Both the position numbers and the translations under genes were made by a program. DNA of 64,000 nucleotides from Streptomyces sp. A 4/2 (lineage in GTDB: Bacteria > Actinomycetota > Actinomycetes > Streptomycetales > Streptomycetaceae). Within the stretch, counting starts at the first letter, position 1. Each line of letters begins with the position of its first letter. The notes under the pieces were generated by a model that saw only the letters and a list, made by a program, of their open reading frames with translations, made no database searches and had not been told where the DNA came from. Positions 53,182-62,414 of the stretch are shown in pieces. The stretch is from the NCBI RefSeq assembly GCF_940670765.1, contig NZ_CALNVW010000028.1, positions 1 to 64,000 of the forward strand, written 5' to 3'.

Positions 53182-55239
53182 TCAGCCGGTGATGATCGCC
53201 GGGTCGCTCACCCCGGGCCTGCCGTTCTCGACGTGCCCGGCGAACCGGCGCAGGAAGGCGCTGTCGGTGTCGGACACCACCGACAGGTCGTACCAGCGCC
53301 GGGTGGAGCGCAGATCCACCGTGTGCACCACGCTGCTCCCCGCGCGCACCGTGAAGGTCTGGCCCTGCCCGCCGTACGCGTTGGTGACCGTCACGTGGCA
53401 GTCGCCGCTGCCCGCGTTGGTCATCGTCAGCTCCACGGAACCGTCGGACGCGCGGTGGCGGGCGGTCACCTCCGGCCCGGCGGTGGAGCCGGGGCCGCGG
53501 AAGGTGCGCAGGAACCCGTTGGGGCCGAACACCGACAGGTCGTAGGAGCCCTGTGAGTAGGCCGCGTTCCAGGTGTCGGAGATCTGCTTGCCGGCCTCGG
53601 TGGTGTACGACCACGGGCCGTCCCCGCGGTTCGCGGACGTGACCGTGAAGCACGCCCCGGCCGACGCGCCCCCGCTGAAGGTGAGGGTGAACTTCCCGGT
53701 GGACGGTGTCGCCGATCCGTCCACCAGCGGGGCGTACGGCAGCGGCCTGGTGGGACGGGAGCCCGCTTCCTGCTTCGGCAGAGCCGGGTCGGAGGGCGCC
53801 TTCGGTACGTAACTGTCGTGCCGCTTCTGGTCCGGCGGCCGGAAGCCGTCGGTGTCGGGAAGGGCGGCGGGGCCGGAGTCGTTCAGCCCGAAGTCGAAGG
53901 CGGAGGTGAGGTCACCGCAGATGGCCCGCCGCCACGGCGAGATGTTCGGCTCGTGCACGCCGAAGCGCCGCTCCATGAACCGGATGATCGAGGTGTGGTC
54001 GAAGACCTCGGAACAGACGTAGCCGCCGGTGCTCCACGGCGACACGACGGTCATCGGAACGCGCATGCCGAGCCCGTACGGTCCGGCGATGTGGCTGATG
54101 TCGCCCGGGTACCAGTCGAGCGAGGTGTCCACGGTGGAGGCGCCGCGGTCGGCGGAGGACGGGGGGAACGGCGGGACCGCGTGGTCGAAGTAGCCGTCGT
54201 TCTCGTCGTAGGTGACGAACAGCGCGGTCCTGCTCCACACCTCGGGGTTGGAGGTGAGTGCGTCCAGCACCTGCGAGACGTACCAGGCGCCGTAGTTGGC
54301 GGGCCAGTTGGGGTGTTCGGAGAAGGCTTCCGGGGCGACGACCCAGGAGACCTGCGGCAGCGTGCCGTCCTTGACGTCCGCCCGGAGGTGGTCGAAGAAG
54401 TCGTCGCCGTTCTTGGCGTTCGTGCCGGTGCGCGCCTTCTCGTAGAGCGGATCGCCGGGCTTGGCGTTGCGGTACGAGTTGAAGTACAGCAGCGAGTTGT
54501 CACCGTAGTTGCCGCGGTAGGCGTCGTCGATCCAGCCCCACCCGCCCGCGGCGTCCAGCCCGTCGCCGGTGTCCTGGTAGATCTTCCACGAAACGCCGGA
54601 CTCCTCCAGGCGCTCGGGGTACGTCGTCCAGTCGTATCCCGCCTCGGCGTTGCCGAGCACCGGGCCGCCGCCCTTGCCGTCGTTGCCGACATGGCCGGAC
54701 CACATGTAGTAGCGGTTGGGGTCGGTCGCCCCCATGAACGAGCAGTGGTAGGCGTCGCACACCGTGAACGCGTCGGCGAGCGCGTAATGGAACGGAATGT
54801 CCTTGCGGGTCAGATGGGCCATGGTGCCCGCGGTCTTGGCCGGAATCCACTGGTCGTACTTGCCCTGGTTCCAGGCCCAGTGGGCGGTTGTCCAGTCGTG
54901 GTCGAGGCCCGCGATGAACTGCATCCCGAGGTCGTCGGCGTCCGGGTGGTACGGCAGGACGTCCGTGAAGAGGTTCGACTGGTTCCAGACCGGCTTGCCG
55001 CCGACGGGTGTCACCGGGCGCGGGTCGCCGAAGCCGCGGACGCCCTTCATCGAGCCGAAGTAGTGGTCGAACGAACGGTTCTCCTGCATCAGGACGACTA
55101 TGTGCTCGATGTCCTTGATGGTGCCCGAGCGGCGCTTCGCGGGAATGGCGGCGGCACGGTCGATGCTGTTCGAGAGGGCCGAGAAACCTGCGGTCGCGCC
55201 CGCGATCTGGAGGAAGCGGCGCCGATTGAGCTGTGGCAT
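53182..55239 (-). CDS. Tat-exported phospholipase C (phosphocholine-specific type)
   Basis: A 685-residue secreted enzyme of the bacterial PLC/acid-phosphatase (AcpA/PlcC) family. It starts with a twin-arginine signal, MPQLNRRRFLQIAGATAGF. The catalytic region has IVVLMQENRSFDHYFGSMKG, FVTYDENDGYFDHAVPP and VSPWSTGGYVCSEVFDHTS. Two small C-terminal beta domains (DUF756-like, ~510-685) follow. It would hydrolyse phosphatidylcholine or related phospholipids outside the cell and liberate phosphate. Phosphate-starvation control is common in the family, but no convincing Pho box was identified upstream. Confidence 0.93.
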   Translation of the reverse strand: MPQLNRRRFLQIAGATAGFSALSNSIDRAAAIPAKRRSGTIKDIEHIVVLMQENRSFDHYFGSMKGVRGFGDPRPVTPVGGKPVWNQSNLFTDVLPYHPDADDLGMQFIAGLDHDWTTAHWAWNQGKYDQWIPAKTAGTMAHLTRKDIPFHYALADAFTVCDAYHCSFMGATDPNRYYMWSGHVGNDGKGGGPVLGNAEAGYDWTTYPERLEESGVSWKIYQDTGDGLDAAGGWGWIDDAYRGNYGDNSLLYFNSYRNAKPGDPLYEKARTGTNAKNGDDFFDHLRADVKDGTLPQVSWVVAPEAFSEHPNWPANYGAWYVSQVLDALTSNPEVWSRTALFVTYDENDGYFDHAVPPFPPSSADRGASTVDTSLDWYPGDISHIAGPYGLGMRVPMTVVSPWSTGGYVCSEVFDHTSIIRFMERRFGVHEPNISPWRRAICGDLTSAFDFGLNDSGPAALPDTDGFRPPDQKRHDSYVPKAPSDPALPKQEAGSRPTRPLPYAPLVDGSATPSTGKFTLTFSGGASAGACFTVTSANRGDGPWSYTTEAGKQISDTWNAAYSQGSYDLSVFGPNGFLRTFRGPGSTAGPEVTARHRASDGSVELTMTNAGSGDCHVTVTNAYGGQGQTFTVRAGSSVVHTVDLRSTRRWYDLSVVSDTDSAFLRRFAGHVENGRPGVSDPAIITG

Positions 55240-55410
55240 GAGTGAGGAGCCTCTCGCGGTGTGAGGGGAAGGGGCCAGCTGAGTGTTTCCAGAGGAGGGG
55301 GAGAAAAGGAAGAGGCAGCGACCGTCGAGTGGATGTATGAGGCACTCAGTACGGGCAACCTGGCTGATTTCAGCCCCTGGACACACTGCTCCCCGTCATG
55401 TACCGCCGCA

Positions 55411-55875
55411 TCAGGCGGACTTCGGCTCCATGAAGACCACGGGCACCTCGTTGGCGCGCACCACCCGTCCGAGCACGGCCGCCAGCCGGTCGCGCTCCGC
55501 CGGACCGATGCCGTCGGCCAGTGCCTCCATCCGCGCGGTCGTGTCCGCGTAGAAATCCCCGGCGACGGTACTGCCGTCCACCGTCAGCGCCACCCGGACC
55601 GCCCGTCTGTCCTGCGGGTCCGGCTCGCGGCGCACCAGGCCGCGCCGCTCGGCCCGATCCACCAGCCCGGTCAGGCTGGACTTCTCCAGCCCCAGCATGG
55701 CGCTCAGTTCGCTCATGCCGCGCGGCTGCGCCATCAGTACGCAGACCAACTGGGCCTGCTGCACCGGCAGTCCGTACTCCCGGCTCGCCTCCGTGTACAC
55801 GGCCTGCACCAGGAACGCCGTCCGTACCAGTGCTGCCGCGAACCCGGCTGGCTGCTCACCTTTGGCCATGTCCAT
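55411..55875 (-). CDS. MarR family transcriptional regulator
   Basis: A 154-residue winged-helix regulator. The recognition region MSELSAMLGLEKSSLTGLVD and the wing RRGLVRREPDPQDRRAVRV match MarR. These proteins bind palindromes as dimers and are released by small ligands or oxidation. It is divergent from the succinate-semialdehyde dehydrogenase gene (127-base gap), which may be its target, and lies upstream of the phospholipase gene on the same strand. The first of two close ATGs (MDMAKG) is chosen; the ribosome-binding site is weak. Confidence 0.88.
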   Translation of the reverse strand: MDMAKGEQPAGFAAALVRTAFLVQAVYTEASREYGLPVQQAQLVCVLMAQPRGMSELSAMLGLEKSSLTGLVDRAERRGLVRREPDPQDRRAVRVALTVDGSTVAGDFYADTTARMEALADGIGPAERDRLAAVLGRVVRANEVPVVFMEPKSA

Positions 55876-56002
55876 GCCGCCAGCATAGGGGGATGGTTCG
55901 TGCCGCGAATCATCGCGGGCGGCCCACGGCGCCGGGCCGCCCGCGTTGCGGGCGCGCACCGGGGGCGGCAGGGTCGGAAGGGAGTACGAGGAGGCCCCAC
56001 CC

Positions 56003-57406
56003 ATGCCCATTGCCACGGTGAACCCCGCGACCGGCGAGACGCTCCGCACTTTCGACGCGCTGAGCGCCGAGGAGACCGAGCAGCGGATCGCGGTGGCCCA
56101 CGCGACGTTCCTGCAGTACCGCACCACGGAGTTCTCCGAGCGGGCGCGACTGCTGCACCGTGCCGCCGACCTGCTGGACAAGGATCAGGACGACATCGCC
56201 CGCACCATGACGACCGAGATGGGCAAGCCGGTCGCCGCCGCCCGTGCCGAGGCCGCGAAATGCGCCAAGGCCATGCGCTGGTACGCGGACAACGCAGCCG
56301 CACTGCTGGCCGACGAGCACCCCTCGGCCGCCGATGCCGCGGACTCCGGCGCTTCCCGTGTGTACACCCGTTACCGGCCGCTGGGCGTGGTGCTGGCCGT
56401 CATGCCGTGGAACTTCCCGCTCTGGCAGGTCGTGCGGTTCGCCGCGCCCACGCTGATGGCCGGGAACGCGGGCCTGCTCAAGCACGCGTCGAATGTCCCG
56501 CAGACCGCGCTCTACCTGGAGGATCTCTTCCGGCGGGCCGGATTCCCGCACGGCTGTTTCCAGACCCTGCTGATCGGCTCCCGGGCGGTCGAGGCGGTCC
56601 TGCGCGACCCGCGGGTGGTGGCGGCGACCCTCACCGGCAGCGAACCGGCGGGCCGCTCGGTGGCCGCCGTGGCGGGTGACGAGGTCAAGAAGACCGTGCT
56701 GGAGCTGGGCGGCAGCGATCCGTACATCGTGATGCCCTCGGCCGACATCGAGCGGGCCGCGGCGACCGCGGTGACGGCGCGGGTGCAGAACAACGGACAG
56801 TCCTGCATCGCGGCCAAGCGCTTCCTCGTCCACACCGATGTCTACGACACCTTCATGGAGCACTTCACCACCCGGATGGGGGCCCTGAAGGTCGGCGACC
56901 CGCTGGACGAGTCCACCGACATCGGCCCGCTCGCCACCGAGCAGGGCCGGACGGACCTGGAGGAGCTGGTGGCCGATGCCGTACGCCTGGGCGCGACGGC
57001 GCTCTGCGGCGGCGGGCGTCCGACCGGACAGGACCGCGGCTGGTTCTTCGCCCCCACCGTCCTCATGGGCATCACCACCGACATGCGCATCCACCACGAG
57101 GAGGCCTTCGGGCCGGTGGCGTCCATCTACCGGGTGACGAGCGCGGCCGAGGCGGTGGAGCTCGCCAACGACACGCCCTTCGGCCTCAGTTCGAACGTAT
57201 GGACCCGGGACGAGGAAGAAGTGGACCTCTTCGTACGGGACCTGGAGGCCGGCGGGGTCTTCTTCAACGGCATGACCGCGTCCCACCCCGCGCTGCCCTT
57301 CGGCGGCATCAAGCGCTCCGGCTACGGACGTGAACTGTCCGGCCACGGCATCCGGGAGTTCTGCAACATCACCACGGTCTGGCACGGAGCAGAACCGGGC
57401 GAGTGA
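56003..57406 (+). CDS. NAD(P)-dependent succinate-semialdehyde dehydrogenase-type aldehyde dehydrogenase
   Basis: A 467-residue aldehyde dehydrogenase that oxidises an aldehyde (probably succinate semialdehyde) to the acid. The catalytic set is complete: Asn137 in MPWNFPLWQ, Glu234 in VLELGGSDP and nucleophile Cys268 in NNGQSCIAAKR. The C-terminal PFGGIKRSGYGRELSGHGI is typical of GabD-like enzymes. It probably serves 4-aminobutyrate or putrescine breakdown, but no transaminase is adjacent. ATG 56003 follows GAGGAGG. Confidence 0.9.
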   Translation: MPIATVNPATGETLRTFDALSAEETEQRIAVAHATFLQYRTTEFSERARLLHRAADLLDKDQDDIARTMTTEMGKPVAAARAEAAKCAKAMRWYADNAAALLADEHPSAADAADSGASRVYTRYRPLGVVLAVMPWNFPLWQVVRFAAPTLMAGNAGLLKHASNVPQTALYLEDLFRRAGFPHGCFQTLLIGSRAVEAVLRDPRVVAATLTGSEPAGRSVAAVAGDEVKKTVLELGGSDPYIVMPSADIERAAATAVTARVQNNGQSCIAAKRFLVHTDVYDTFMEHFTTRMGALKVGDPLDESTDIGPLATEQGRTDLEELVADAVRLGATALCGGGRPTGQDRGWFFAPTVLMGITTDMRIHHEEAFGPVASIYRVTSAAEAVELANDTPFGLSSNVWTRDEEEVDLFVRDLEAGGVFFNGMTASHPALPFGGIKRSGYGRELSGHGIREFCNITTVWHGAEPGE

Positions 57407-57446
57407 ACTCCCGTACCCAGCGGACACCGCAAGGAAAGTGAGCACC

Positions 57447-57863
57447 ATGGCCGACACGCGAAGCCCCGGCACGAAGAGCCCCGGCACGGAACACTCCAGC
57501 GCGGAACACTCCAGCACCCTGGTCACGGTGGAGCTCACCGGGAGCACGAGAGAGGACGCGGCGGCCGTCTTCGGCGCCCTGCGCAAGGGGTTCGCCTGCG
57601 ACCGCCCCGTCGAGGACAGGCCGCAGACGGAGATCCCGGGCCGTCCCACGGTGTGGACGGCGTCCTTCGAAGTGGCGGACGGCGCCCCGGGAAGACTGGG
57701 AACCGCCACCCTGAAGGAGTCCGTCGAGGCCACGGTGCAGGGCAGTTACCACGCCGTGGACCAGCTGCGCACCGCCCTGGACGGGACGTTCGCCGTGCGG
57801 GACCTGGGCGAGGCCTTCGGGGACCAGGAGAAGGAGCTGGAACTCCGGCTGGCGAACCGGTAG
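57447..57863 (+). CDS. Hypothetical protein
   Basis: A 138-residue hydrophilic protein with no recognised domain. The N-terminus is low-complexity (SPGTKSPGTEHSSAEHSS, an imperfect tandem duplication in the DNA). The body alternates strands and helices (LVTVELTGSTREDAAAVFGA, VWTASFEVADGAP, SVEATVQGSYHAVDQLRTAL). A ribosome-binding site AAGGAAAG precedes ATG 57447. It starts 40 bases after the dehydrogenase gene and ends 44 bases before trpF, so it may be co-transcribed. Confidence 0.65.
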   Translation: MADTRSPGTKSPGTEHSSAEHSSTLVTVELTGSTREDAAAVFGALRKGFACDRPVEDRPQTEIPGRPTVWTASFEVADGAPGRLGTATLKESVEATVQGSYHAVDQLRTALDGTFAVRDLGEAFGDQEKELELRLANR

Positions 57864-57907
57864 CCGCGCGCACATGGTGCAGGATCAGGGAGATGGGAAG
57901 AGGCTCG

Positions 57908-58531
57908 ATGTACGTCAAGATCTGCGGTCTGCGCACCGCTGAGACCCTCGATGCCGCGGTCGGCGCGGGCGCGGATGCCGTGGGCTTCGTCTTCGCCCCC
58001 GGCAGCCCGCGGCTGATCGACGCCGAGGCGGCCCGTGCGCTGTCCGAGCGGGTACCCGACACGGTCGAGACCGTCGGTGTGTTCCGGCGACAGCCGGTCG
58101 AGGAGGTCCTGGCGACGGCTTCGACCGTGGGTCTCACCACGGTCCAGCTCCACGGGGACGAGGGAGACGCGGACTTCGAGCGGCTGCGCGCCGCCGGGTT
58201 CCGGACGATCCGTGCGATGACCAGTGCGGCGTACCTCGCGCGCCCGTCGCTGGACCCCGCGGACCGGCTGCTCATCGACGCGCCACTGCCGGGCGGCGGT
58301 ACCCGCTTCGACACCGGGTCCCTGCGGACGCGGCCTCCGCAGGGATTCTGGCTCCTGGCCGGCGGTCTGGACCCCTCGAACGTGGCCGCGGCCGTACGGT
58401 CGGCGAACCCCGGCGGCGTCGATGTCTCCAGCGGGGTCGAGTCGTCGAGGGGTGTCAAGAGTGCCGGCCTGATCCGCCGGTTCGTCGGGGCCGCACGCGG
58501 AGCCGACAGCCCGAAGACCTTTCCGGCATAG
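57908..58531 (+). CDS. trpF: Phosphoribosylanthranilate isomerase
   Basis: A 207-residue (beta/alpha)8 enzyme that converts N-(5-phosphoribosyl)anthranilate to the ribulose form in tryptophan synthesis. The motifs are canonical: MYVKICGLRT with catalytic Cys6, VGVFRRQP, VQLHGDE, LLIDAPLPGG with catalytic Asp124, and the phosphate loop LAGGLDPSNV and GVDVSSGVES. Length and order match TrpF. Its presence is odd because Streptomyces normally use the dual-function PriA instead. No other trp gene is nearby, so it may serve a specialised pathway or be a transferred copy. Confidence 0.93.
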   Translation: MYVKICGLRTAETLDAAVGAGADAVGFVFAPGSPRLIDAEAARALSERVPDTVETVGVFRRQPVEEVLATASTVGLTTVQLHGDEGDADFERLRAAGFRTIRAMTSAAYLARPSLDPADRLLIDAPLPGGGTRFDTGSLRTRPPQGFWLLAGGLDPSNVAAAVRSANPGGVDVSSGVESSRGVKSAGLIRRFVGAARGADSPKTFPA

Positions 58532-58694
58532 GTCGTCCTCGTGCGTGACGACGCCCCGGCCCGACGCGGCTCTTGAGCACAGGGAACCAAGAACTGGAAT
58601 GACGGTGGGCAGGGTCGGCGGCACAAAAGGAGCGGATTCGCTCCGGATGCCGATCCATGTGCCGGAGCGGAGAATTGCAGGAACGGAGGTGGAC

Positions 58695-58919
58695 ATGGAA
58701 TACGTCATGCAGGCCGATCTGGAAGACGGTTCTTCACCCACGGACGAGCACCCCACGGTGCGGTTCTGGCACATGGTGCACGTCAGTGAGGAGACCGCTC
58801 TGTGCGGGCGCGAGCTGGACCCGGCGGCCCCCAAGCAGTCGCCGGACACCTGGGGGACCCCGGAGAGCCAGCCTTTCTGCCACACCTGTGGCGCGCTGTA
58901 TCTGCGACAGGTTCCTTGA
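58695..58919 (+). CDS. Small CxxC/His-rich protein, putative zinc binder
   Basis: A 74-residue protein with a motif of His and Cys residues (FWHMVHVSEETALCGREL, then FCHTCGALYL). These could form one zinc site, similar to small actinobacterial proteins of unknown function. GGAGGTGG precedes ATG 58695; longer upstream frames lack this support. It is convergent with the HTH-MmyB gene. Confidence 0.7.
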   Translation: MEYVMQADLEDGSSPTDEHPTVRFWHMVHVSEETALCGRELDPAAPKQSPDTWGTPESQPFCHTCGALYLRQVP

Positions 58920-58960
58920 GGGCCTCTCGTCCGGATCGGGCGGGATTTTCCACACGCGGC

Positions 58961-59767
58961 TCAGGAGGGCAGCGACTGGAGATAGGTGACCGTAGCCGGG
59001 TCGGCCGGCAGGAACGTCTCGATCGCCAGTTCGGCCACCGTCACATCCATCGGGGTGTTGAAGGTGGAGATGGACGAGATGAAGGAAAGCACCTGTCCGT
59101 CGTGCTCGATCTCCAGCGGCAGCGCGAAGCGGGATGCGGGACCCGGGCTCCCCGGCCCTTCCCGGGCGTCCGCGCCGGGGTACGGATACCCGGCGACCTC
59201 CTCGTACAGCTCACGCAGCGGACCGGAGCGCGCCAGCGCGATCTGACGCTCCATCTGGTTCAGCAGATGCCCCCGCCACTCCCGGAGATTGCGGATGCGC
59301 GGGGCGAGCCCCGCCGGATGCAGGGACAGCCGCATCGAGTTGAGGGGCGGCACGAGCAGGTGCTCCGGCAGTCCTTCGAGGAGCATCTCGATCCCGCGGT
59401 TGGCGGCGACGACGTTGTACATGCCGTCGACGACCACCGCCGGGTACGGCTCGTACCCCTGGAGCAGCTGCTGGATGCCCTCGTGCAGCGCACCCATCGA
59501 GGGATCGTCGAGTGTCGTCTCCGCGTACCTGGGCGCGTAGCCCGCCGCCAGCAGAAGGGCGTTGCGCTCCCGCACGGGGATGTCCAGGTGCTCGGCGAGA
59601 CGCAGGATCATCTCCTCGCTGGGGCGCGAACGGCCCGTCTCGATGAAGCTGATGTGGCGGGCCGACGAGTCGGCCCGCAGGGCCAGTTCCAGCTGGCTGA
59701 CCCGGCGCTGCTGACGCCATTCGCGCAGCAGTGGCCCCATCCCGGTGTCGATTGCGACAGTTGTCAT
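58961..59767 (-). CDS. HTH-MmyB family transcriptional regulator
   Basis: A 268-residue regulator with an N-terminal XRE-type helix-turn-helix (LLREWRQQRRVSQLELALRA, then ARHISFIETGRSRPSEEMIL) and the C-terminal MmyB-like ligand-binding domain (YPAVVVDGMYNVVAANRGIE, then ISTFNTPMDVTVAELAIETF). Members may bind fatty acids and commonly regulate a divergent gene. Here the divergent neighbour is the pterin dehydratase, 49 bases away, so the two promoters must overlap. ATG 59767 is chosen because the domain begins there. Confidence 0.9.
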   Translation of the reverse strand: MTTVAIDTGMGPLLREWRQQRRVSQLELALRADSSARHISFIETGRSRPSEEMILRLAEHLDIPVRERNALLLAAGYAPRYAETTLDDPSMGALHEGIQQLLQGYEPYPAVVVDGMYNVVAANRGIEMLLEGLPEHLLVPPLNSMRLSLHPAGLAPRIRNLREWRGHLLNQMERQIALARSGPLRELYEEVAGYPYPGADAREGPGSPGPASRFALPLEIEHDGQVLSFISSISTFNTPMDVTVAELAIETFLPADPATVTYLQSLPS

Positions 59768-59816
59768 ACGCAGACCGTAACGTCGCGAGGACCGTTTCCC
59801 GGAAGGAGTCCTGGAC

Positions 59817-60122
59817 ATGCCCACAGAACCGCTGTCACCGAAGGAGACCGAGGACCGGCTGGGGGAGCTGCCCGGCTGGTCCCTGGAAGGGGACAGGATC
59901 GCCCGCACCTACCGGCTGGCGAACCACTTCGCGGCCACCGCGATGGTCGTCCACATCGCCCAGATCCAGGAGGAACTGGGGCACCACTCGGACCTGACCC
60001 TCGGGTACAACATCGTCGCGCTGCGCGTGCACACGCACGACGCGGGCGGCGCGGTGACCGGGAAGGACTTCGCCCTGGCCCGGCGGGTGGAGGAGATCGC
60101 CCCCGGCCACGGCGCGAGCTGA
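59817..60122 (+). CDS. 4a-hydroxytetrahydrobiopterin dehydratase (pterin-4a-carbinolamine dehydratase)
   Basis: A 101-residue enzyme that regenerates pterin cofactor after aromatic hydroxylation. The family signature is seen as EELGHHSDLTLGYNIVALRV with the tandem histidines, followed by HTHDAGGAVTGKDFALAR with the third histidine and aspartate. A GGAAGGAG site precedes ATG 59817. No phenylalanine hydroxylase lies nearby; PCD-like proteins can also have other roles. It is divergent from the HTH-MmyB regulator. Confidence 0.9.
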   Translation: MPTEPLSPKETEDRLGELPGWSLEGDRIARTYRLANHFAATAMVVHIAQIQEELGHHSDLTLGYNIVALRVHTHDAGGAVTGKDFALARRVEEIAPGHGAS

Positions 60123-60263
60123 CACCCGGGCGGACAGCGGAGCCGGGAGCGCTGCGAACAGAGCCGGAGTGAACCCGTGCCGCGACCGGTGTCCCGGAGC
60201 CGAGCTCTGCCGTAACGGCAACGCCACGCACGGAATCGGCCCGGGGCGGGGCAGGGTGGCCCC

Positions 60264-61127
60264 ATGAGCCATCATCACGACACCACGCACCTGGACTGGG
60301 ACGTCATGGCGCCGCTCCTCGAACGGGGCGCCGAACTGTACCGCCCCGTGTACGAGCGGGCGGCGGCCTGGGTCGCCGGGCAGGTCCCGGTGGCCGCCGT
60401 CCGCCGGGTCCTGGACATCGGCAGCGGCCCCGGGGTCGTCTCCTGTCTGCTCGCCGAGGTGTTCCCGTACGCCGAAGTGGTCGCGGTCGACGCCACCCCG
60501 GGGCTGCTGGACCGGGCCCGTGCGCGGGCCGAGCACGCGGGTCTCGGCGACCGTGTCCGTACCCGCCATGCCGAACTTCCGGACGGTGTATCCGAGTTGG
60601 GCGATGCCGACCTGGTCTGGGCGGGCAACTCGCTGCACCATGTCGGCGACCAGCGGGCCGCGCTCGACGGATTCGTGCGGTTGCTGCGGCCGGGCGGCAC
60701 GGTGGTCCTGTGGGAGGGCGGTCTGGCCCCCCGCCATCTGCCGCGTGACATCGGTTTCGGCAAGCCGGACCTGGAGGCGCGCATCGAGGCCGCCGCGGCG
60801 GAGTGGTTCGCCGAGATGCGGGCTGCGTTGCCCGGAGCGAAGCGTGAAGTCGAGTACTGGCGTGCGCTGTTGGCCGATGCCGGGCTGTCGCCGAGCGGCA
60901 CCCGGTCGTTCCTCCTCGACATCCCGGCGCCGCTGCCCGGCGTCGTACGCGAACAGGTTCTCGCGCACTTCACCCGGCAGCGCGAAGTGCTGGCGGACAA
61001 GCTGTCCGCGGAGGATCGGGCGACGCTCGACCGGCTGCTGGACCCCGCGGATCCGCAGGGGCTGCGGCTGCGCGGCGACTCCTGCCTGCTGACGGCGCGG
61101 ACGGCGCACACCGCGCGCCGCGGCTGA
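60264..61127 (+). CDS. Class I SAM-dependent methyltransferase
   Basis: A 287-residue methyltransferase beginning with a histidine-rich N-terminus (MSHHHDTTH). Motif I is VLDIGSGPGVV (~48-58), followed by VVAVDATPGLLDRARARA and the carboxyl half containing LLRPGGTVVLWEGGLAP. The substrate is unknown. It ends in front of an exceptionally strong bidirectional terminator. Confidence 0.87.
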   Translation: MSHHHDTTHLDWDVMAPLLERGAELYRPVYERAAAWVAGQVPVAAVRRVLDIGSGPGVVSCLLAEVFPYAEVVAVDATPGLLDRARARAEHAGLGDRVRTRHAELPDGVSELGDADLVWAGNSLHHVGDQRAALDGFVRLLRPGGTVVLWEGGLAPRHLPRDIGFGKPDLEARIEAAAAEWFAEMRAALPGAKREVEYWRALLADAGLSPSGTRSFLLDIPAPLPGVVREQVLAHFTRQREVLADKLSAEDRATLDRLLDPADPQGLRLRGDSCLLTARTAHTARRG

Positions 61128-61193
61128 CCGGGCCGGCCGGCCGGGACGCTCTCCTCGTCACACGTCTGCGAAACACGTCCGCGAAACACGTCC

Positions 61194-61246
61194 GCGGACA
61201 CGGTGGCGCCGCCCGGCCCGGAGCCGGGCGGCGCCACCGTGTCCGC
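61194..61246. terminator. Perfect 24-bp hairpin, bidirectional terminator
   Basis: A flawless 24-bp inverted repeat (61194-61217 with 61223-61246) around a 5-base loop, between the convergent methyltransferase and aldo-keto reductase genes. Just before it, AACACGTCCGCG is repeated in tandem. Confidence 0.85.
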
Positions 61247-61257
61247 CCCGCGGCCGA

Positions 61258-62094
61258 TCAGGCGCCGATGTTCATGGCAGCCGGGTCGGGGCCGATGCGC
61301 TTGCCTTCGTCCAGCGCGGCGATGCCCGCCAGGTCGTCGGCGTCCAGCTCGAAGTCGAAGACGTCGATGTTCTCCTTGATCCGCGACGGGGTCACGGACT
61401 TGGGGATCACCACGTTGCCCGTCTGGAGGTGCCAGCGCAGTACCACCTGGGCGGCGCTGCGGCCGTGCTTCTGGGCGATCGCGACGATCGTCGGGACCTC
61501 CAGCAGGCCCTTGCCCTGGCCGAGCGGGGACCAGGCCTCGGTGTGGATGCCGTGCTCCGCGTGGACGGCGCGCGACTCGGCCTGCTGGAGCTGCGGGTGC
61601 AGCTCGATCTGGTTGACGGCCGGGACCACGGAGGTCTCGCCCATCAGCCGCTTCAGGTGGTCGGGAAGGAAGTTGGAGACCCCGATGGTCTTGGCGCGGC
61701 CGTCCGCGAGGATCTTCTCGAAGGCCTTGTACGTGTCCACGTAGGCGTCCTTGGACGGGACCGGCCAGTGGACCAGGTACAGGTCGACGTAGTCGAGGCC
61801 GAGCTTGGCCAGCGAGGTGTCGAAGGCGCGCAGGGTGGAGTCGTAGCCCTGTTCGGAGTTCCACAGCTTCGTGGTGACGAAGAGTTCGTCACGCGCGATC
61901 CCCGATGCGGCGAGTGCCCTGCCCGTGCCCTCCTCGTTGCCGTAGATCGCGGCGGTGTCGATGCTGCGGTACCCGGCCTCCAGCGCGGTGCCGACGGCCT
62001 TCGTGGCCTCGTCGTCGGCGACCTGCCAGACACCGAAACCGAGCTGCGGCATGCGGGCACCGTTGTTGAGCGTGATGAAGGGGACCTTGCTCAC
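61258..62094 (-). CDS. Aldo/keto reductase (AKR5-like)
   Basis: A 278-residue NADPH-dependent oxidoreductase with the catalytic tetrad Asp46 and Tyr51 (SIDTAAIYGNE), Lys76 (VTTKLW) and His109 (LVHWP). The barrel is complete, ending with the cofactor-binding VIPKSVTPSRIKENIDVFDF. It resembles 2,5-diketo-D-gluconate reductases, though many relatives simply reduce small aldehydes and ketones. GTG 62094 follows AAGGAG at about 10 bases. Confidence 0.92.
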   Translation of the reverse strand: MSKVPFITLNNGARMPQLGFGVWQVADDEATKAVGTALEAGYRSIDTAAIYGNEEGTGRALAASGIARDELFVTTKLWNSEQGYDSTLRAFDTSLAKLGLDYVDLYLVHWPVPSKDAYVDTYKAFEKILADGRAKTIGVSNFLPDHLKRLMGETSVVPAVNQIELHPQLQQAESRAVHAEHGIHTEAWSPLGQGKGLLEVPTIVAIAQKHGRSAAQVVLRWHLQTGNVVIPKSVTPSRIKENIDVFDFELDADDLAGIAALDEGKRIGPDPAAMNIGA

Positions 62095-62414
62095 GAGCGG
62101 TCGACTCCTTTTGTTACTTCGTCGGTTGATAACTCCATGGTCAACGATCACGCGCTGCGACCCATTCCCGCCCCCGCCGGCCCCACGGTGGCTGGAAAGT
62201 AGTCCGATCTCTTCGGTGCGGCCCGTTTCTCTTCAGTGCAGCCCATTGACCGCAACACGTCAACACGCAACCCTGGACCGCACCACTGAACAGAGAACAC
62301 ATCCCTGAACAGTTGCTGCATCATCGGTCGCCAGTCATCCGTCAGAGTCGTCGCACTCCTGCTTGACAGCTCCGATGTCTCCCCTCCCATCTTGATCGAC
62401 CCACAGAGGTGGTC
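62095..62414. other. Divergent promoter region between the aldo-keto reductase and GH105 genes
   Basis: 320 bases without a credible gene. An AT-richer patch at ~62115-62150 lies on the reductase side. A TTGACA at 62363-62368 on the hydrolase side could be a -35 box, but the matching -10 is poor. No regulator-size perfect palindrome was seen. Confidence 0.45.
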
